From the NCBI GenBank assembly GCA_934467415.1, contig CAKSLQ010000001.1, forward strand, positions 248,001 through 312,000: a stretch of 64,000 nucleotides of DNA, in the 5' to 3' direction. How positions within the stretch are numbered: position 1 is the first letter of the stretch; each line of letters opens with the position of its first letter. The notes below the pieces were generated by a model. That model saw nothing but the letters and a program-made list of their open reading frames with translations. It was not told the origin of the DNA and did not search any database. The translations under genes and the position numbers were made by a program. Positions 8,727-20,269 of the stretch are shown piece by piece. The DNA is from an uncultured Eubacteriales bacterium (GTDB lineage Bacteria > Bacillota > Clostridia > Oscillospirales > CAG-272).

Positions 8727-11700
8727 TCACTTCGCAAGATAGAACGCTTCCAGCTTGGCCGCCTCGTGCGACATGCCGCGTTCCTCCAGTTTGCCGACCG
8801 TGACCATCATCTTCTGATAGTCGTTCGGGATGATCTTCTTGAATTTCGGCAGATACGCATCAAAATCCGCGAGGATTTCACGGCCGCGCGCCGAGCCGGT
8901 CGCGGCGACATGCGCCTCCAGAATGCGGCGCAGCTCCTCCGCATCGTGCCGCTCGACAACGCCGCTCATCGTCACCATCTGCTTGTTGAGGCGGAGATAG
9001 AGGTCGTGCGCCGTATCCAGCACATAGGCGATGCCGCCGCTCATACCGGCAGCGAAATTCTTGCCGGTTCTGCCGAGAATGACGGCGCGCCCGCCGGTCA
9101 TGTATTCGCAGCCGTGATCGCCGCAGCCCTCGGCAACGGCGACGGCGCCCGAATTGCGCACGCAGAAGCGCTCGCCGGCGATGCCGTTTATGTAGGCTTC
9201 GCCGCCCGTTGCACCGTAGAGCGCCACGTTGCCGATGATGATATTGTCCGCGGCGTCAAAGGCGGCGGCGGGATCGGGCCGGACGATCAGCTTGCCGCCC
9301 GAAAGCCCCTTGCCGAAATAGTCGTTGGAGTCGCCGACAAGCTCCATGGTCATGCCTTTCGGGATGAATGCGCCGAAGGACTGCCCGCCGCCGCCGTGGC
9401 AGCGGACGACGTAGGTATCGTCGGCAAGCGACGTGCCGAATGTTTTGGTGATGACCGAGCCTAAAATCGTACCGGCCGTCCTGCTCCGGCTTGACACCTC
9501 GACCTTGACGGCGTGCGGCTTTTTCTTCTTGAAATAGGGTGCAAATGCGGGCAGCAGAACCGCCTCGTCCAGCGTCTTTTCAAGTGCAAAATCAAATTTG
9601 TCCGCAGGGTCATTGTGGACGCGCGGCAGCGGCGTGAGCAGCGCGGTGAGGTCGATCTTCTCGGCGCGCTCGGTGATCCGCTTGTCGCGGACGCGCAGCT
9701 TGGACGTATCGCCGACGAGCTCGTCCACGGTGCGCACGCCGAGCTTTGCCATGATCCCGCGCAGCTCCTCGGCCACGAAGAGCATGAAATTCATCACATA
9801 CTCCGGCTTGCCGCAGAAGCGTTTTCGCAGTTCGGGATTCTGCGTGGCGATGCCCATCGGGCAGGTGTCGAGGTTGCAGACACGCATCATCACGCAGCCC
9901 ATGCTGACCAGCGGCGCGGTTGCGAAGCCGAACTCCTCCGCGCCGAGCGCGCAGGCGATTGCCACATCGCGCCCGGTCATCAGCTTGCCGTCGGTCTCCA
10001 GCCGGACACGCGAGCGCAAGCCGTTGCGGATCAGCGTCTGATGCGCTTCGGCGAGGCCGAGCTCCCACGGCAGACCCGCATTGTGAATCGAGCTTTTCGG
10101 CGCGGCGCCCGTGCCGCCGTCGTAGCCGGAGATCAGCACGACGCCGGCGCCCGCCTTGGCAACGCCTGCGGCGATCGTGCCGACGCCCGCCTCGGACACC
10201 AGTTTGACCGAAATGCGTGCGTCGCGGTTGGCATTTTTCAAGTCGTAGATCAGCTGTGCCAGGTCTTCGATCGAATAGATGTCATGATGCGGCGGCGGCG
10301 AAATCAGCGAAACGCCCGGCGTGGAATAACGGGTCTTGGCAATCCACGGATAAACCTTTTTGCCGGGCAGGTGGCCGCCTTCACCCGGCTTTGCCCCCTG
10401 CGCCATCTTGATCTGGATCTCATCCGCACTGCACAGATAGGCGCTCGTCACGCCGAAGCGGCCGGAGGCCACCTGCTTGATCGCGCTGTTCTTCTCCGTG
10501 CCGAAGCGCGAGGGGTCTTCACCGCCCTCGCCGGAATTGGACTTGCCGCCGAGTCGGTTCATCGCGATCGCCATGCAGGTGTGCGCTTCTTCCGAGATGG
10601 AGCCGTAGGACATTGCGCCGGTCTTGAAGCGTTTGACGATCTCACTTGCGGGTTCGACCTCCTCAAGCGGCACGCCGCCGTCCTCCGCCCAGGCAAAGCC
10701 GAGCAGGCCGCGCAGCGTGTGCGGCTTCTGTTCGTCGTTGACGCGCGCCGCGTATTCCAGATAGCGCGCATACGAGCCGCTGTGCGTTGCCTCGCGCAGG
10801 GCCACGATGGTCTGCGGATCGTACATGTGATCCTCCGCATTCCGGCCGGAGCGCAGCTTGTGTGCGCCTGTGCTGTCCAGCGTGGTGTCCACGCCGAAGC
10901 CCAGCGGGTCGAATGCATGGTTATGCCGCCACTCTACGCCCTCGGCGATCTCCTCGAGGCCGATGCCGCCGACCGGGCTGACCGTGTTGGTGAAATACTT
11001 GTCGATAACGGCCTGCGAAATGCCGACCGCCTCAAAAATCTGCGCCGACTGATAGGATTGCAGCGTCGAAATGCCCATCTTGGACGCAATCTTGACAATG
11101 CCGTGCAGGATGGCATTGTCGTAATCCTCGATGGCGGTGTGATAGTCCTTATCCAGTCTGCCGCCTTCAATGCTCTCGGCGATGCATTCCTGCGCAAGAT
11201 ATGGGTTGATCGCCCGCGCGCCGTAGCCGAGCAGCGTGGCAAAGTGATGCACATCGCGCGGCTCGGCGCTCTCCAGAATGATGGAGATCGCCGTGCGCTT
11301 CTTTGTGCGGATCAGATACTGCTCGATGGCCGAGACGGCAAGCAGCGACGGTACGGCAACGTGGTTTTCATCCACGCCGCGGTCGGACAGAATGATGATG
11401 TTTGCGCCGTCGCGATAGGCGCGGTCGCACTCGACAAAAAGCTTGTCCAGCGTCTTTTCCAGCGACGCATTCTTATAGTACAGGAGCGAAACGGTCTGCA
11501 CCTTGAAGCCGGGCTTCTGCATATGCCGGATCTTCATCAGCTCCACCGAGGTCAAAATCGGATTGCGGATCTCCAGCACCGTGCAGTTTTCCGGTTCTTC
11601 GATCAGCAGATTGCCGTCCGAGCCGACGTATACGGCCGTATCGGTGACGACCTCCTCGCGAAGCGCGTCAATCGGCGGATTGGTAACCTGCGCAAACAGC

Positions 11701-13238
11701 TGCTTGAAATAGTTGAACAGCGGCTGATGCTTCTCGGACAGAACCGCAAGCGGCACGTCGATGCCCATGGAGGCCGTCGGTTCCGTGCCGTTTTTCGCCA
11801 TCGGCAATATCGCGTCGGTCACGTCCTCGTAGGTGTAGCCGAACGCCTTATACAGCCTGCCGCGCTCCGCCTTTGTGTACTGCGGCACACGGACATTGGG
11901 CACGGGCAGCGAGTCCAGCGTGACCAGATGTGCATCCAGCCATTCGCCGTAGGGCTTGCGTGCAGCGTAAGCCTCCTTGCACGCCTCATCCGAGATCACA
12001 CGTCCCGCGACGGTGTCCACCAGCAGCATTTTGCCGGGCTCGAGCCTCGATTTGCAGACGATGTCCTCCGGCGGAATATCCAGCACACCGACCTCGGAGG
12101 CTAAGATCAGGCGATTGTCTCTTGTGATATAGTAGCGCGCGGGGCGCAGCCCATTGCGGTCCAGCACCGCGCCGAGGAGGTCGCCGTCCGAGAACAGCAC
12201 GGCGGCAGGGCCGTCCCACGGCTCCATCATGGTGGAATAATAGCGATACAGATCGCGCTTGCTGCGGGAAATACCGGGCTCGTTTTTCCACGGCTCCGGA
12301 ATCAGGATCATCACGGCGAGCGGCAGCGGAATGCCGTTCATCATGAGAAATTCCAGCGTGTTGTCCAGCATGGCGGAGTCAGACCCGTTGCCGTTGATGA
12401 CCGGCAGCACCTTGTCCATGTCCTCCCGCATACAGGCGGAATGCATGGTTTCCTCGCGCGCGAGCATACGGTCCGCATTGCCGCGGATGGTATTGATCTC
12501 GCCGTTGTGCAAAATGTAGCGGTTCGGATGCGCACGCTCCCAGCTCGGCGTGGTATTGGTCGAAAAGCGCGAATGCACCGTGGCGATCGCGCTCTCGTAG
12601 CTCTCGTCCCGCAGATCGGCATAGAACCGCCGCAGCTGCCCGACGAGAAACATCCCCTTGTACACCACGGTGCGCGAGGACAGCGAGCAGACATAGGTAT
12701 TGTCGTTGCTCTGCTCAAAGACACGGCGGATGACGTACAGCTTGCGGTCAAATTCCAGACCGCGTGCAAGCTTCTCCGGGCGCTCGACAAAGCACTGGGC
12801 GATAAACGGCATGGAGGCCTTCGCCTTTTCGCCGAGAATGCTGCTGTCGGTGGGCACATCGCGCCAGCCGAGGAGCTTTACGCCCTCCTTTTCGCAGATG
12901 ATCTCAAACATCTTCTGCGCCTGTCGGCGCGCAAGCGTGTTCTGCGGGAAGAAGAACATGCCGACGCCGTAATCGCGCGCCGCAGGCAGCGCAATGCCGA
13001 GCGATGCGGCAGCCGCGGCGAAAAATTTATGCGAAATCTGCACAAGGATACCGACGCCGTCGCCGGTCTCTCCGGCGGCGTCCTTGCCCGCGCGGTGTTC
13101 GAGCCGCTCTACGATGGAGAGCGCGTCGTTGACGATCGCGTGTGACGCTTTGCCGTCGATGCTGACGACCGCGCCGATGCCGCAGGCATCGTGCTCATAG
13201 CTTTCTCGGTATAGGGTCTGCTGGTCGGGGTTGCTCAT
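8727..13238 (-). CDS. gltB: Glutamate synthase (NADPH) large subunit
   Basis: The 1503-residue protein has the standard GOGAT layout. An N-terminal class II glutaminase has its nucleophile at Cys19 in 'ESYEHDACGIG', preceded by a short propeptide. It is followed by central and FMN-binding synthase domains with the 3Fe-4S motif 'CNLDTCPMGIATQ', and a C-terminal GXGXG beta-helix domain. It makes glutamate from glutamine and 2-oxoglutarate in the cytoplasm. I placed the start at ATG 13238 (MSNPDQQ), which has AAAGGA upstream; a longer in-frame extension lacks family similarity. It lies 28 bases after asnB and is co-transcribed with it. Confidence 0.96.
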   Translation of the reverse strand: MSNPDQQTLYRESYEHDACGIGAVVSIDGKASHAIVNDALSIVERLEHRAGKDAAGETGDGVGILVQISHKFFAAAAASLGIALPAARDYGVGMFFFPQNTLARRQAQKMFEIICEKEGVKLLGWRDVPTDSSILGEKAKASMPFIAQCFVERPEKLARGLEFDRKLYVIRRVFEQSNDNTYVCSLSSRTVVYKGMFLVGQLRRFYADLRDESYESAIATVHSRFSTNTTPSWERAHPNRYILHNGEINTIRGNADRMLAREETMHSACMREDMDKVLPVINGNGSDSAMLDNTLEFLMMNGIPLPLAVMILIPEPWKNEPGISRSKRDLYRYYSTMMEPWDGPAAVLFSDGDLLGAVLDRNGLRPARYYITRDNRLILASEVGVLDIPPEDIVCKSRLEPGKMLLVDTVAGRVISDEACKEAYAARKPYGEWLDAHLVTLDSLPVPNVRVPQYTKAERGRLYKAFGYTYEDVTDAILPMAKNGTEPTASMGIDVPLAVLSEKHQPLFNYFKQLFAQVTNPPIDALREEVVTDTAVYVGSDGNLLIEEPENCTVLEIRNPILTSVELMKIRHMQKPGFKVQTVSLLYYKNASLEKTLDKLFVECDRAYRDGANIIILSDRGVDENHVAVPSLLAVSAIEQYLIRTKKRTAISIILESAEPRDVHHFATLLGYGARAINPYLAQECIAESIEGGRLDKDYHTAIEDYDNAILHGIVKIASKMGISTLQSYQSAQIFEAVGISQAVIDKYFTNTVSPVGGIGLEEIAEGVEWRHNHAFDPLGFGVDTTLDSTGAHKLRSGRNAEDHMYDPQTIVALREATHSGSYARYLEYAARVNDEQKPHTLRGLLGFAWAEDGGVPLEEVEPASEIVKRFKTGAMSYGSISEEAHTCMAIAMNRLGGKSNSGEGGEDPSRFGTEKNSAIKQVASGRFGVTSAYLCSADEIQIKMAQGAKPGEGGHLPGKKVYPWIAKTRYSTPGVSLISPPPHHDIYSIEDLAQLIYDLKNANRDARISVKLVSEAGVGTIAAGVAKAGAGVVLISGYDGGTGAAPKSSIHNAGLPWELGLAEAHQTLIRNGLRSRVRLETDGKLMTGRDVAIACALGAEEFGFATAPLVSMGCVMMRVCNLDTCPMGIATQNPELRKRFCGKPEYVMNFMLFVAEELRGIMAKLGVRTVDELVGDTSKLRVRDKRITERAEKIDLTALLTPLPRVHNDPADKFDFALEKTLDEAVLLPAFAPYFKKKKPHAVKVEVSSRSRTAGTILGSVITKTFGTSLADDTYVVRCHGGGGQSFGAFIPKGMTMELVGDSNDYFGKGLSGGKLIVRPDPAAAFDAADNIIIGNVALYGATGGEAYINGIAGERFCVRNSGAVAVAEGCGDHGCEYMTGGRAVILGRTGKNFAAGMSGGIAYVLDTAHDLYLRLNKQMVTMSGVVERHDAEELRRILEAHVAATGSARGREILADFDAYLPKFKKIIPNDYQKMMVTVGKLEERGMSHEAAKLEAFYLAK

Positions 13239-13266
13239 GGCATATCCTTTCTTTTCGGTTACGGGA

Positions 13267-14847
13267 TCATTTTCCACTGTCACCGTAGTTGGCAAGCACG
13301 CGGGCGGAGGGGTCGCGCACATCGCAGCCCGCCCAACTCTTGTTGGGCATCCAGAAGTCTGCGATCATCTCCGCCTGTCCCGGATAATAGGTTTCAAACA
13401 GCTCGCGATACAGGAGCGATTCCTTGGTAAAAGGCGTCGCATAGGTATAGGCCTTGCATTTCTCTTCAAATTCCGCGTCGGTGTAACGGCTCTCGGCAAA
13501 GGCCTTCAGATCGTCCACCATCGAGTGGCCGACCGCATCGCTGAACGCGGCTTTTTCGCGCATCAGAATATCCTGCGGCAGCCAGTCGCCCTCAAACGCA
13601 TGGCGCAAAAGATACTTGCCCTTGCCGTAGCGGTTCAGCTTCATCTCGGGGTCGAGCGACATCACATAGCTGACGAAATCGAGGTCGCCGAATGGTACGC
13701 GCGCCTCCAGCGAGTTGACCGAAATGCAGCGATCCGCGCGCAGCACGTCGTACATGTACAGCTCGCGGATGCGCTTCTCCACTTCGGCCTGAAAAGCCTC
13801 GGCCGAGGGCGCGAAGTCGGTGTATTTGTAACCGAACAGCTCGTCCGAGATCTCGCCCGTGAGCAGGACGCGCAGGTCGGTATGCTCGTGAATGTACTTA
13901 CAGACGAGATACATGCCGATCGAGGCGCGGATCGTGGTGATGTCGTAAGTGCCGAGCAGCGCGACCACTTCGGGCAGCGCGGCAAGCACGTCCTCTTTCG
14001 TGATGATGACTTCGGTATGCTCCGCGCCGATGTAGTCGGCGACCTGCTTTGCATACTTGAGGTCAATGGCGTCGGTGCTCATGCCGATGGCAAAGGTGCG
14101 GATCGGCTTTTTCAGGAGCTTGGCCGAGACGGCGCAGACCAGCGATGAGTCAAGTCCGCCGGAAAGCAGGAAGCCGAGCGGTGCATCTGCGTCCAACCGC
14201 TTTTCGATGCCGCAGATCAGCTTTTCGCGGATTTTGGTGCAGGCAGTCTCCAGATCGTCGCGGCAAACCGTCTGCGGGCGGCTGATGTCGCGATAGCAGA
14301 CGAATCTGCCGTCGATATAATAGTGGCCGGGCGGAAACGGGATGACCTTTTTGCACAGGCCGACAAGGTTCTTCGCCTCGCTGGCAAACACGATCGAACC
14401 GCCGTCCGAATAGCCGTAAAACAACGGACGGATGCCGATCGGATCGCGGGCGGCGATGAGCTGCCCGGATTTACCGTCGTAGAGAATCATGGCAAACTCG
14501 GCGTCCAGCCGTTTGAACATCAGAACGCCGTATTCCCGGTACAGCGGCAGCAAAAGCTCGCAGTCGGAGTCGCTTGAAAAACGATACCCCTTGGCTTCGA
14601 GCTCTTTTTTTGTTTTGCGGAAGCCGTACAGTTCCCCGTTGCAGACGACATAACTGCCGTCCGCCGAAAACGGCTGCATCCCGCTCTCCGACAGCCCCAT
14701 GATCGCGAGGCGGTGGAAGCCGAGCAGACCGCGGCCGGTATCGACCACGCGCGACATATCAGGCCCGCGCGAGATCGTTCTGTCAAAGCATTCCCTGAAT
14801 TTTTCTGTGGTAATATCCTTTCCGCAATATCCCATAATCGAACACAT
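13267..14847 (-). CDS. asnB: Asparagine synthase (glutamine-hydrolysing)
   Basis: The 526-residue protein makes asparagine from aspartate, ATP and glutamine. Cys2 ('MCSIMGYCG') is the glutaminase nucleophile, followed by 'RGPD' and, in the synthetase half, the PP-loop 'LLSGGLDSSLV'. It is shorter than the 550-630 residue AsnB forms but has both domains complete. The start ATG 14847 is preceded by GGAGGG (14854-14859), six bases upstream. It is preceded by a T-box leader, so its expression probably responds to uncharged tRNA-Asn as well as to operon-level nitrogen control. Confidence 0.93.
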   Translation of the reverse strand: MCSIMGYCGKDITTEKFRECFDRTISRGPDMSRVVDTGRGLLGFHRLAIMGLSESGMQPFSADGSYVVCNGELYGFRKTKKELEAKGYRFSSDSDCELLLPLYREYGVLMFKRLDAEFAMILYDGKSGQLIAARDPIGIRPLFYGYSDGGSIVFASEAKNLVGLCKKVIPFPPGHYYIDGRFVCYRDISRPQTVCRDDLETACTKIREKLICGIEKRLDADAPLGFLLSGGLDSSLVCAVSAKLLKKPIRTFAIGMSTDAIDLKYAKQVADYIGAEHTEVIITKEDVLAALPEVVALLGTYDITTIRASIGMYLVCKYIHEHTDLRVLLTGEISDELFGYKYTDFAPSAEAFQAEVEKRIRELYMYDVLRADRCISVNSLEARVPFGDLDFVSYVMSLDPEMKLNRYGKGKYLLRHAFEGDWLPQDILMREKAAFSDAVGHSMVDDLKAFAESRYTDAEFEEKCKAYTYATPFTKESLLYRELFETYYPGQAEMIADFWMPNKSWAGCDVRDPSARVLANYGDSGK

Positions 14848-14860
14848 AGCGTTCCCTCCA

Positions 14861-15088
14861 ATACAGTTTCACGGCACATCGTTTGTCTCACAGGACGAGC
14901 TGTGCTGCCCGCGGTGCCACCTGTATTATCCGTGCGAATCTTCGCCGGGATCACTCGTATTCGATTTTACGCGAAAGCACGGTATGCCGACGGCATACCG
15001 CGAAAGTGTTCTTCGCATCGGGGGCCGCGCGCGGCTCTCACCGTCCCGCGCTCGCTGTACCGACCTTATCCGTGCTACTCTTTCGGTT
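14861..15088 (-). promoter_or_regulatory. T-box riboswitch, probable tRNA-Asn sensor
   Basis: Read on the minus strand. The stem I base CGAAAG (15085-15080) pairs with CTTTCG (15006-15001), with AGTA just inside. The apical part has the usual GGTGAGAGCC. The specifier loop contains GAAGAACA, with AAC (Asn) at 15010-15008. A perfect stem III lies at 14980-15000. The invariant T-box AGGTGGCACCGCGG follows at 14909-14922. No T-run follows the T-box. Instead, AATACAG just before it can pair with CTGTATT immediately ahead of the GGAGGG ribosome site, which hints at translational control. The specifier assignment is an inference supported by the downstream asnB. Confidence 0.88.
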
Positions 15089-15093
15089 TCGCT

Positions 15094-16854
15094 TTATTCT
15101 ACATCCTGAAGGGCGTCGTAGCCCTCCTCGCCGGTGCGCACCTTGACGACATTCTCCACATCGTAAACGAAGATCTTGCCGTCACCGATATGCCCGGTGT
15201 ACAGTACCCGTTTCGCCGTTTCAATGACCGTCGAAACCGGCACCTTGCTGACCACGATATCTACCTGAATTTTCGGCAGCAGCGTCGCCTCGACAAGCGC
15301 GCCACGGTAGTACTCGGGCTTGCCCTTCTGTGCGCCGCAGCCCATGACGTGCGACACGGTCATGCCCGTGATACCGATGCCCATCATCGCTTCCTTGAGT
15401 GCCTCGAGTCTTGCCTCTTTGCAGACGATCTCCACCTTGGTCAGCTTCTTGCCGTCGCGCGGCTTATCGAAAGTCGGCATGGCCTTGACCTCGACCGCTT
15501 CGGCGACCGGCGTGGTGCCGGAGACCGCCACGGGCGCCTCAATTGTCTCGGGCGCAAGCGTCTCGGGCAGGAATGCGAAGCCTGCATAGGCGCTGGAAAG
15601 CCCGTGTTCGGTCACATCGAGGCCGAGCATCTCCTCCTCCTCGGAAACGCGCAGTCCAACCGTCTTGCGGATGACCAGGAACGTGATCGTGATCGTGACG
15701 GCCGTCCAGAGCGCAACCGACGCAAAGCCGATCAGCTGGAGACCGAGCAGTTCAAATCCGCCGCCGTAGAACAGGCCGACCAGCTTTTTGCCGCTCGCAT
15801 CGGCGATGCTGTAGCCGGGCGCCGTATCGGTTGCAAACAGACCGACCGCGATCGTGCCCCAGATGCCGTTGAGGCAGTGAACGGCGACAGCGCCGACGGG
15901 GTCGTCGATGTGCAGCTTATAGTCCAGCAGCCATACGCCGAAGACCACGAGCACACCGGAAACCGCGCTGATGATGATCGCGCCGGTCACATCGGTAACA
16001 TCGCAGCCCGCCGTGATTGCGACAAGGCCTGCCAGCGAGGCGTTGAGACACATCGAAACATCGGGTTTGCCGTATTTGATCCAGGTGAAAACCATGCAGA
16101 CCACGGTTGCCACGGCGGGTGCAACCGTCGTTGTCACGAAGATCGAGCCGAGCTGCTCGACCGAGGTCGCCGCAGCGCCGTTGAAGCCGTACCAGCCGAG
16201 CCACAGGATGAACACACCGAGACAGCCGACGGTGATGTTATGTCCCGGGAAGGCGTTGACCCTGACGATCTTGCCGTCCTTGTCCTTGGTAAACTTGCCG
16301 ATACGCGGGCCGAGCATCTTTGCGCCGATCAGCGCCGAAATGCCGCCGACCATGTGGATGGCGCAGGAACCGGCGAAGTCATGGAAGCCGATCTGTGCAA
16401 GCCAGCCGCCGCCCCAGATCCAGTGCGCCTCGATCGGGTAAATAAACGCCGAGATCACACCGGAATAAATGCAGTACGAAAGGAATTTCGTGCGTTCTGC
16501 CATCGCACCGGAAACGATCGTTGCCGCCGTCGCGCAGAACACAAGGTTGAATACGAATGCCGACCAGTTGAAGTCCGCATACGCGGTAAAAATGTCGAAT
16601 CCGGGCTTGCCGATCAGGCCGACCAGATCCTCGCCGAGAAACAGGCCGAAGCCGATCAGGATGAACACGACTGTACCGATGCAGAAGTCCATCAGGTTCT
16701 TCATCAGAATGTTGCCCGCGTTCTTTGCGCGGGTGAAGCCGGTCTCCACCATGGCAAATCCGGCCTGCATCCAGAACACCAGCGCCGCGCCGATCAGAAA
16801 CCACACGGCAAACAGTTTTTCATCCACAAGAGCAGCAATTGCTTCCATACTCAT
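15094..16854 (-). CDS. amt: Ammonium transporter fused to a PII signalling domain
   Basis: The 586-residue protein joins a full Amt channel (about residues 1-415, eleven-helix family) to a C-terminal PII/GlnK domain (about residues 465-580). Channel signatures are 'FAGSCAIHMVGGISA' with the first pore histidine and 'VAVHCLNGIWGT' with the second. The PII part starts 'KKLTKVEIVCKEARLEALK', has a T-loop with 'KPEYYRGA' and the B-loop-like 'GHIGDGKIFVYDVE'. PII domains sense ATP/ADP and 2-oxoglutarate and plug Amt channels; here the regulator is covalently tethered. The linker is about 50 residues. It lies 51 bases after glnN; the SD is weak. ATG 16848 is an alternative start. Confidence 0.93.
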   Translation of the reverse strand: MSMEAIAALVDEKLFAVWFLIGAALVFWMQAGFAMVETGFTRAKNAGNILMKNLMDFCIGTVVFILIGFGLFLGEDLVGLIGKPGFDIFTAYADFNWSAFVFNLVFCATAATIVSGAMAERTKFLSYCIYSGVISAFIYPIEAHWIWGGGWLAQIGFHDFAGSCAIHMVGGISALIGAKMLGPRIGKFTKDKDGKIVRVNAFPGHNITVGCLGVFILWLGWYGFNGAAATSVEQLGSIFVTTTVAPAVATVVCMVFTWIKYGKPDVSMCLNASLAGLVAITAGCDVTDVTGAIIISAVSGVLVVFGVWLLDYKLHIDDPVGAVAVHCLNGIWGTIAVGLFATDTAPGYSIADASGKKLVGLFYGGGFELLGLQLIGFASVALWTAVTITITFLVIRKTVGLRVSEEEEMLGLDVTEHGLSSAYAGFAFLPETLAPETIEAPVAVSGTTPVAEAVEVKAMPTFDKPRDGKKLTKVEIVCKEARLEALKEAMMGIGITGMTVSHVMGCGAQKGKPEYYRGALVEATLLPKIQVDIVVSKVPVSTVIETAKRVLYTGHIGDGKIFVYDVENVVKVRTGEEGYDALQDVE

Positions 16855-16905
16855 ATCGTCATCTTCTTTCTGTAAAGGTTATGATATTGTTCCGTCGCCG
16901 TCCGG

Positions 16906-18999
<2,094 letters not shown>

Positions 19000-19027
19000 G
19001 TTCTTTCTCCTTAAAAATAAAAATAGA

Positions 19028-19145
19028 GCGGCAGGGAGACCGGGCAGCGCGGCCGCGCTGTCCGGCGACCTCCTTGTCGCCCGTATATACTCCGAAAACG
19101 AGAAAACCGCAGACGAAAAGACTTCGTCCGCGGCTCCCTTGTCGC
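19028..19145 (-). promoter_or_regulatory. ANTAR-type antitermination leader of glnN
   Basis: On the minus strand, GGCGAC-AAGGAG-GTCGCC (19081-19064) is a perfect 6-bp stem with a hexaloop having A at position 1 and G at 4, the ANTAR recognition pattern. A weaker copy GCGAC-AAGGGA-GCCGC lies at 19145-19130, with one A-C mismatch. Bases of the second stem and loop also form the 5' arm of a long terminator. In it GGAG (19073-19070) pairs with CTCC (19038-19035), CCGG with CCGG and CAGCGC with GCGCTG, and the base extends to about 19080/19028, right before TCTATTTTT. Stem and terminator exclude each other. A separate strong hairpin (19107-19133) competes with the weaker copy. Confidence 0.7.
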
Positions 19146-19157
19146 TTGATGGGTGTG

Positions 19158-19186
19158 ATTATAGCACCGCTTTTTCAGTTTGTCAA
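19158..19186 (-). promoter_or_regulatory. Consensus sigma-A promoter of the glnN-gltD operon
   Basis: On the minus strand, TTGACA (19186-19181), a 17-base spacer and TATAAT (19163-19158) match the consensus perfectly. Transcription should start near 19151, giving a leader of about 150 bases that holds the attenuator. Confidence 0.9.
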
Positions 19187-19258
19187 GCGTTTTTCGGAAA
19201 CTTTTTCATCTCTGTCGAAACTGCGCGAAAAAAGCGCTGCCAACGCAGGCGTTTTCTG

Positions 19259-20269
19259 TCAAGTTGCCGATTGCGGCGCAGAACCGCGCGCGGTGTACAG
19301 GCACATCCGGTACGGATATAAATCATAGTCTTCCCTGCCCGCCTGCCTGACATAAAACATATAACATGGGATTATATAGCCGTAATCGACATCATTGCGA
19401 TATGCCATCTCATATGCAACAATTTCACAGTCCCCCGTGCGCTCGGCAAGCCTGCCTCGCAAATCCGCCGCCGCTACTTCCGGCGAAATCGGCGTTCCGA
19501 CGGCATACACTTCGGAATGGTCAATAACAGTCCCTCCGAGCCGTACCGTCCCTTCGCCGATGCGTCCTTCCGCAAAAACATAGGAAAAGCCGCTTTCCAT
19601 GCCGTTTTGAAATGCATCTGCATAGGCCGCCGTAATTGTATATCGGTATGCGTTTCCATCCGCGCCGGTGACCGTTTTGCGCACACACGGTTTGTCAATG
19701 CCGCAATAGACAAGCATTGCGGAAACGGCAGGCGATTTCATAAGGCTTTCGGCACTCGACACATCCGCCTCACATGAGAGCGATATTCTCGTCGGGTCAC
19801 CGCTGACGGTATACCCACCGAAGGTGTAGTGCGAGCGCCGTTCCGTCTCCTCGACGGCGACCGAATTCAGCGTAAAGTCACTACCGAAAAGCAGCCGCAT
19901 ATATCGCTCTATCGCCGCCGCAGACTTTTCCCGATAAGCATCATCCACTTCAAACATAGCGCCCGCCTGATTAAACGGATACGGGTCGGCAAAAATCGGA
20001 ACCGTCTTAGGCAGTTCATCCGCCGATACCGTGCATAGCGGTTCGGGGAGCACCTTCGGGTTTCCCTCAACCATTCCGAGGGTGATGATTCGATACTGCT
20101 CCGATAGACTATAAAGCGGCTCGGCATCCTCCGTCAGTTCGGTCTGTGCAGCCGTTCGGAAGCTTTCGCCCGATACGGTCGAAGCCTCTGCCCGCTCCTG
20201 TTCCTCGCAGCCGGATAAAAGGCAAGCCGCGAGGAATGCAATCAACAAGCAACTTCTGGTTTTTTTCAC
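19259..20269 (-). CDS. Predicted lipoprotein of unknown function
   Basis: The 336-residue protein has a lipoprotein signal peptide ('MKKTRSCLLIAFLAACLLSGC', lipobox LSGC with Cys21), so it should be anchored on the outer face of the membrane. The rest is a secreted, mixed alpha/beta region with no motif I recognise. The start is GTG 20269, immediately after the stop of the preceding lipoprotein gene and 10 bases after GGAG, which indicates translational coupling. Such pairs often follow ECF sigma factors in Clostridia; here the sigma gene upstream is broken. Confidence 0.8.
   Translation of the reverse strand: MKKTRSCLLIAFLAACLLSGCEEQERAEASTVSGESFRTAAQTELTEDAEPLYSLSEQYRIITLGMVEGNPKVLPEPLCTVSADELPKTVPIFADPYPFNQAGAMFEVDDAYREKSAAAIERYMRLLFGSDFTLNSVAVEETERRSHYTFGGYTVSGDPTRISLSCEADVSSAESLMKSPAVSAMLVYCGIDKPCVRKTVTGADGNAYRYTITAAYADAFQNGMESGFSYVFAEGRIGEGTVRLGGTVIDHSEVYAVGTPISPEVAAADLRGRLAERTGDCEIVAYEMAYRNDVDYGYIIPCYMFYVRQAGREDYDLYPYRMCLYTARGSAPQSAT

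Noticed and set aside
9513..12104. An 863-codon plus-strand frame inside gltB
   Set aside because: gltB on the minus strand has all GOGAT motifs; the antisense frame encodes no recognisable domain and arises from codon bias.
19106..19133. Hairpin CCGC..GCGG as the first ANTAR stem of glnN
   Set aside because: It is strong, but its loop is five or seven bases without the A1/G4 pattern; the stem at 19130-19145 fits better despite a mismatch.
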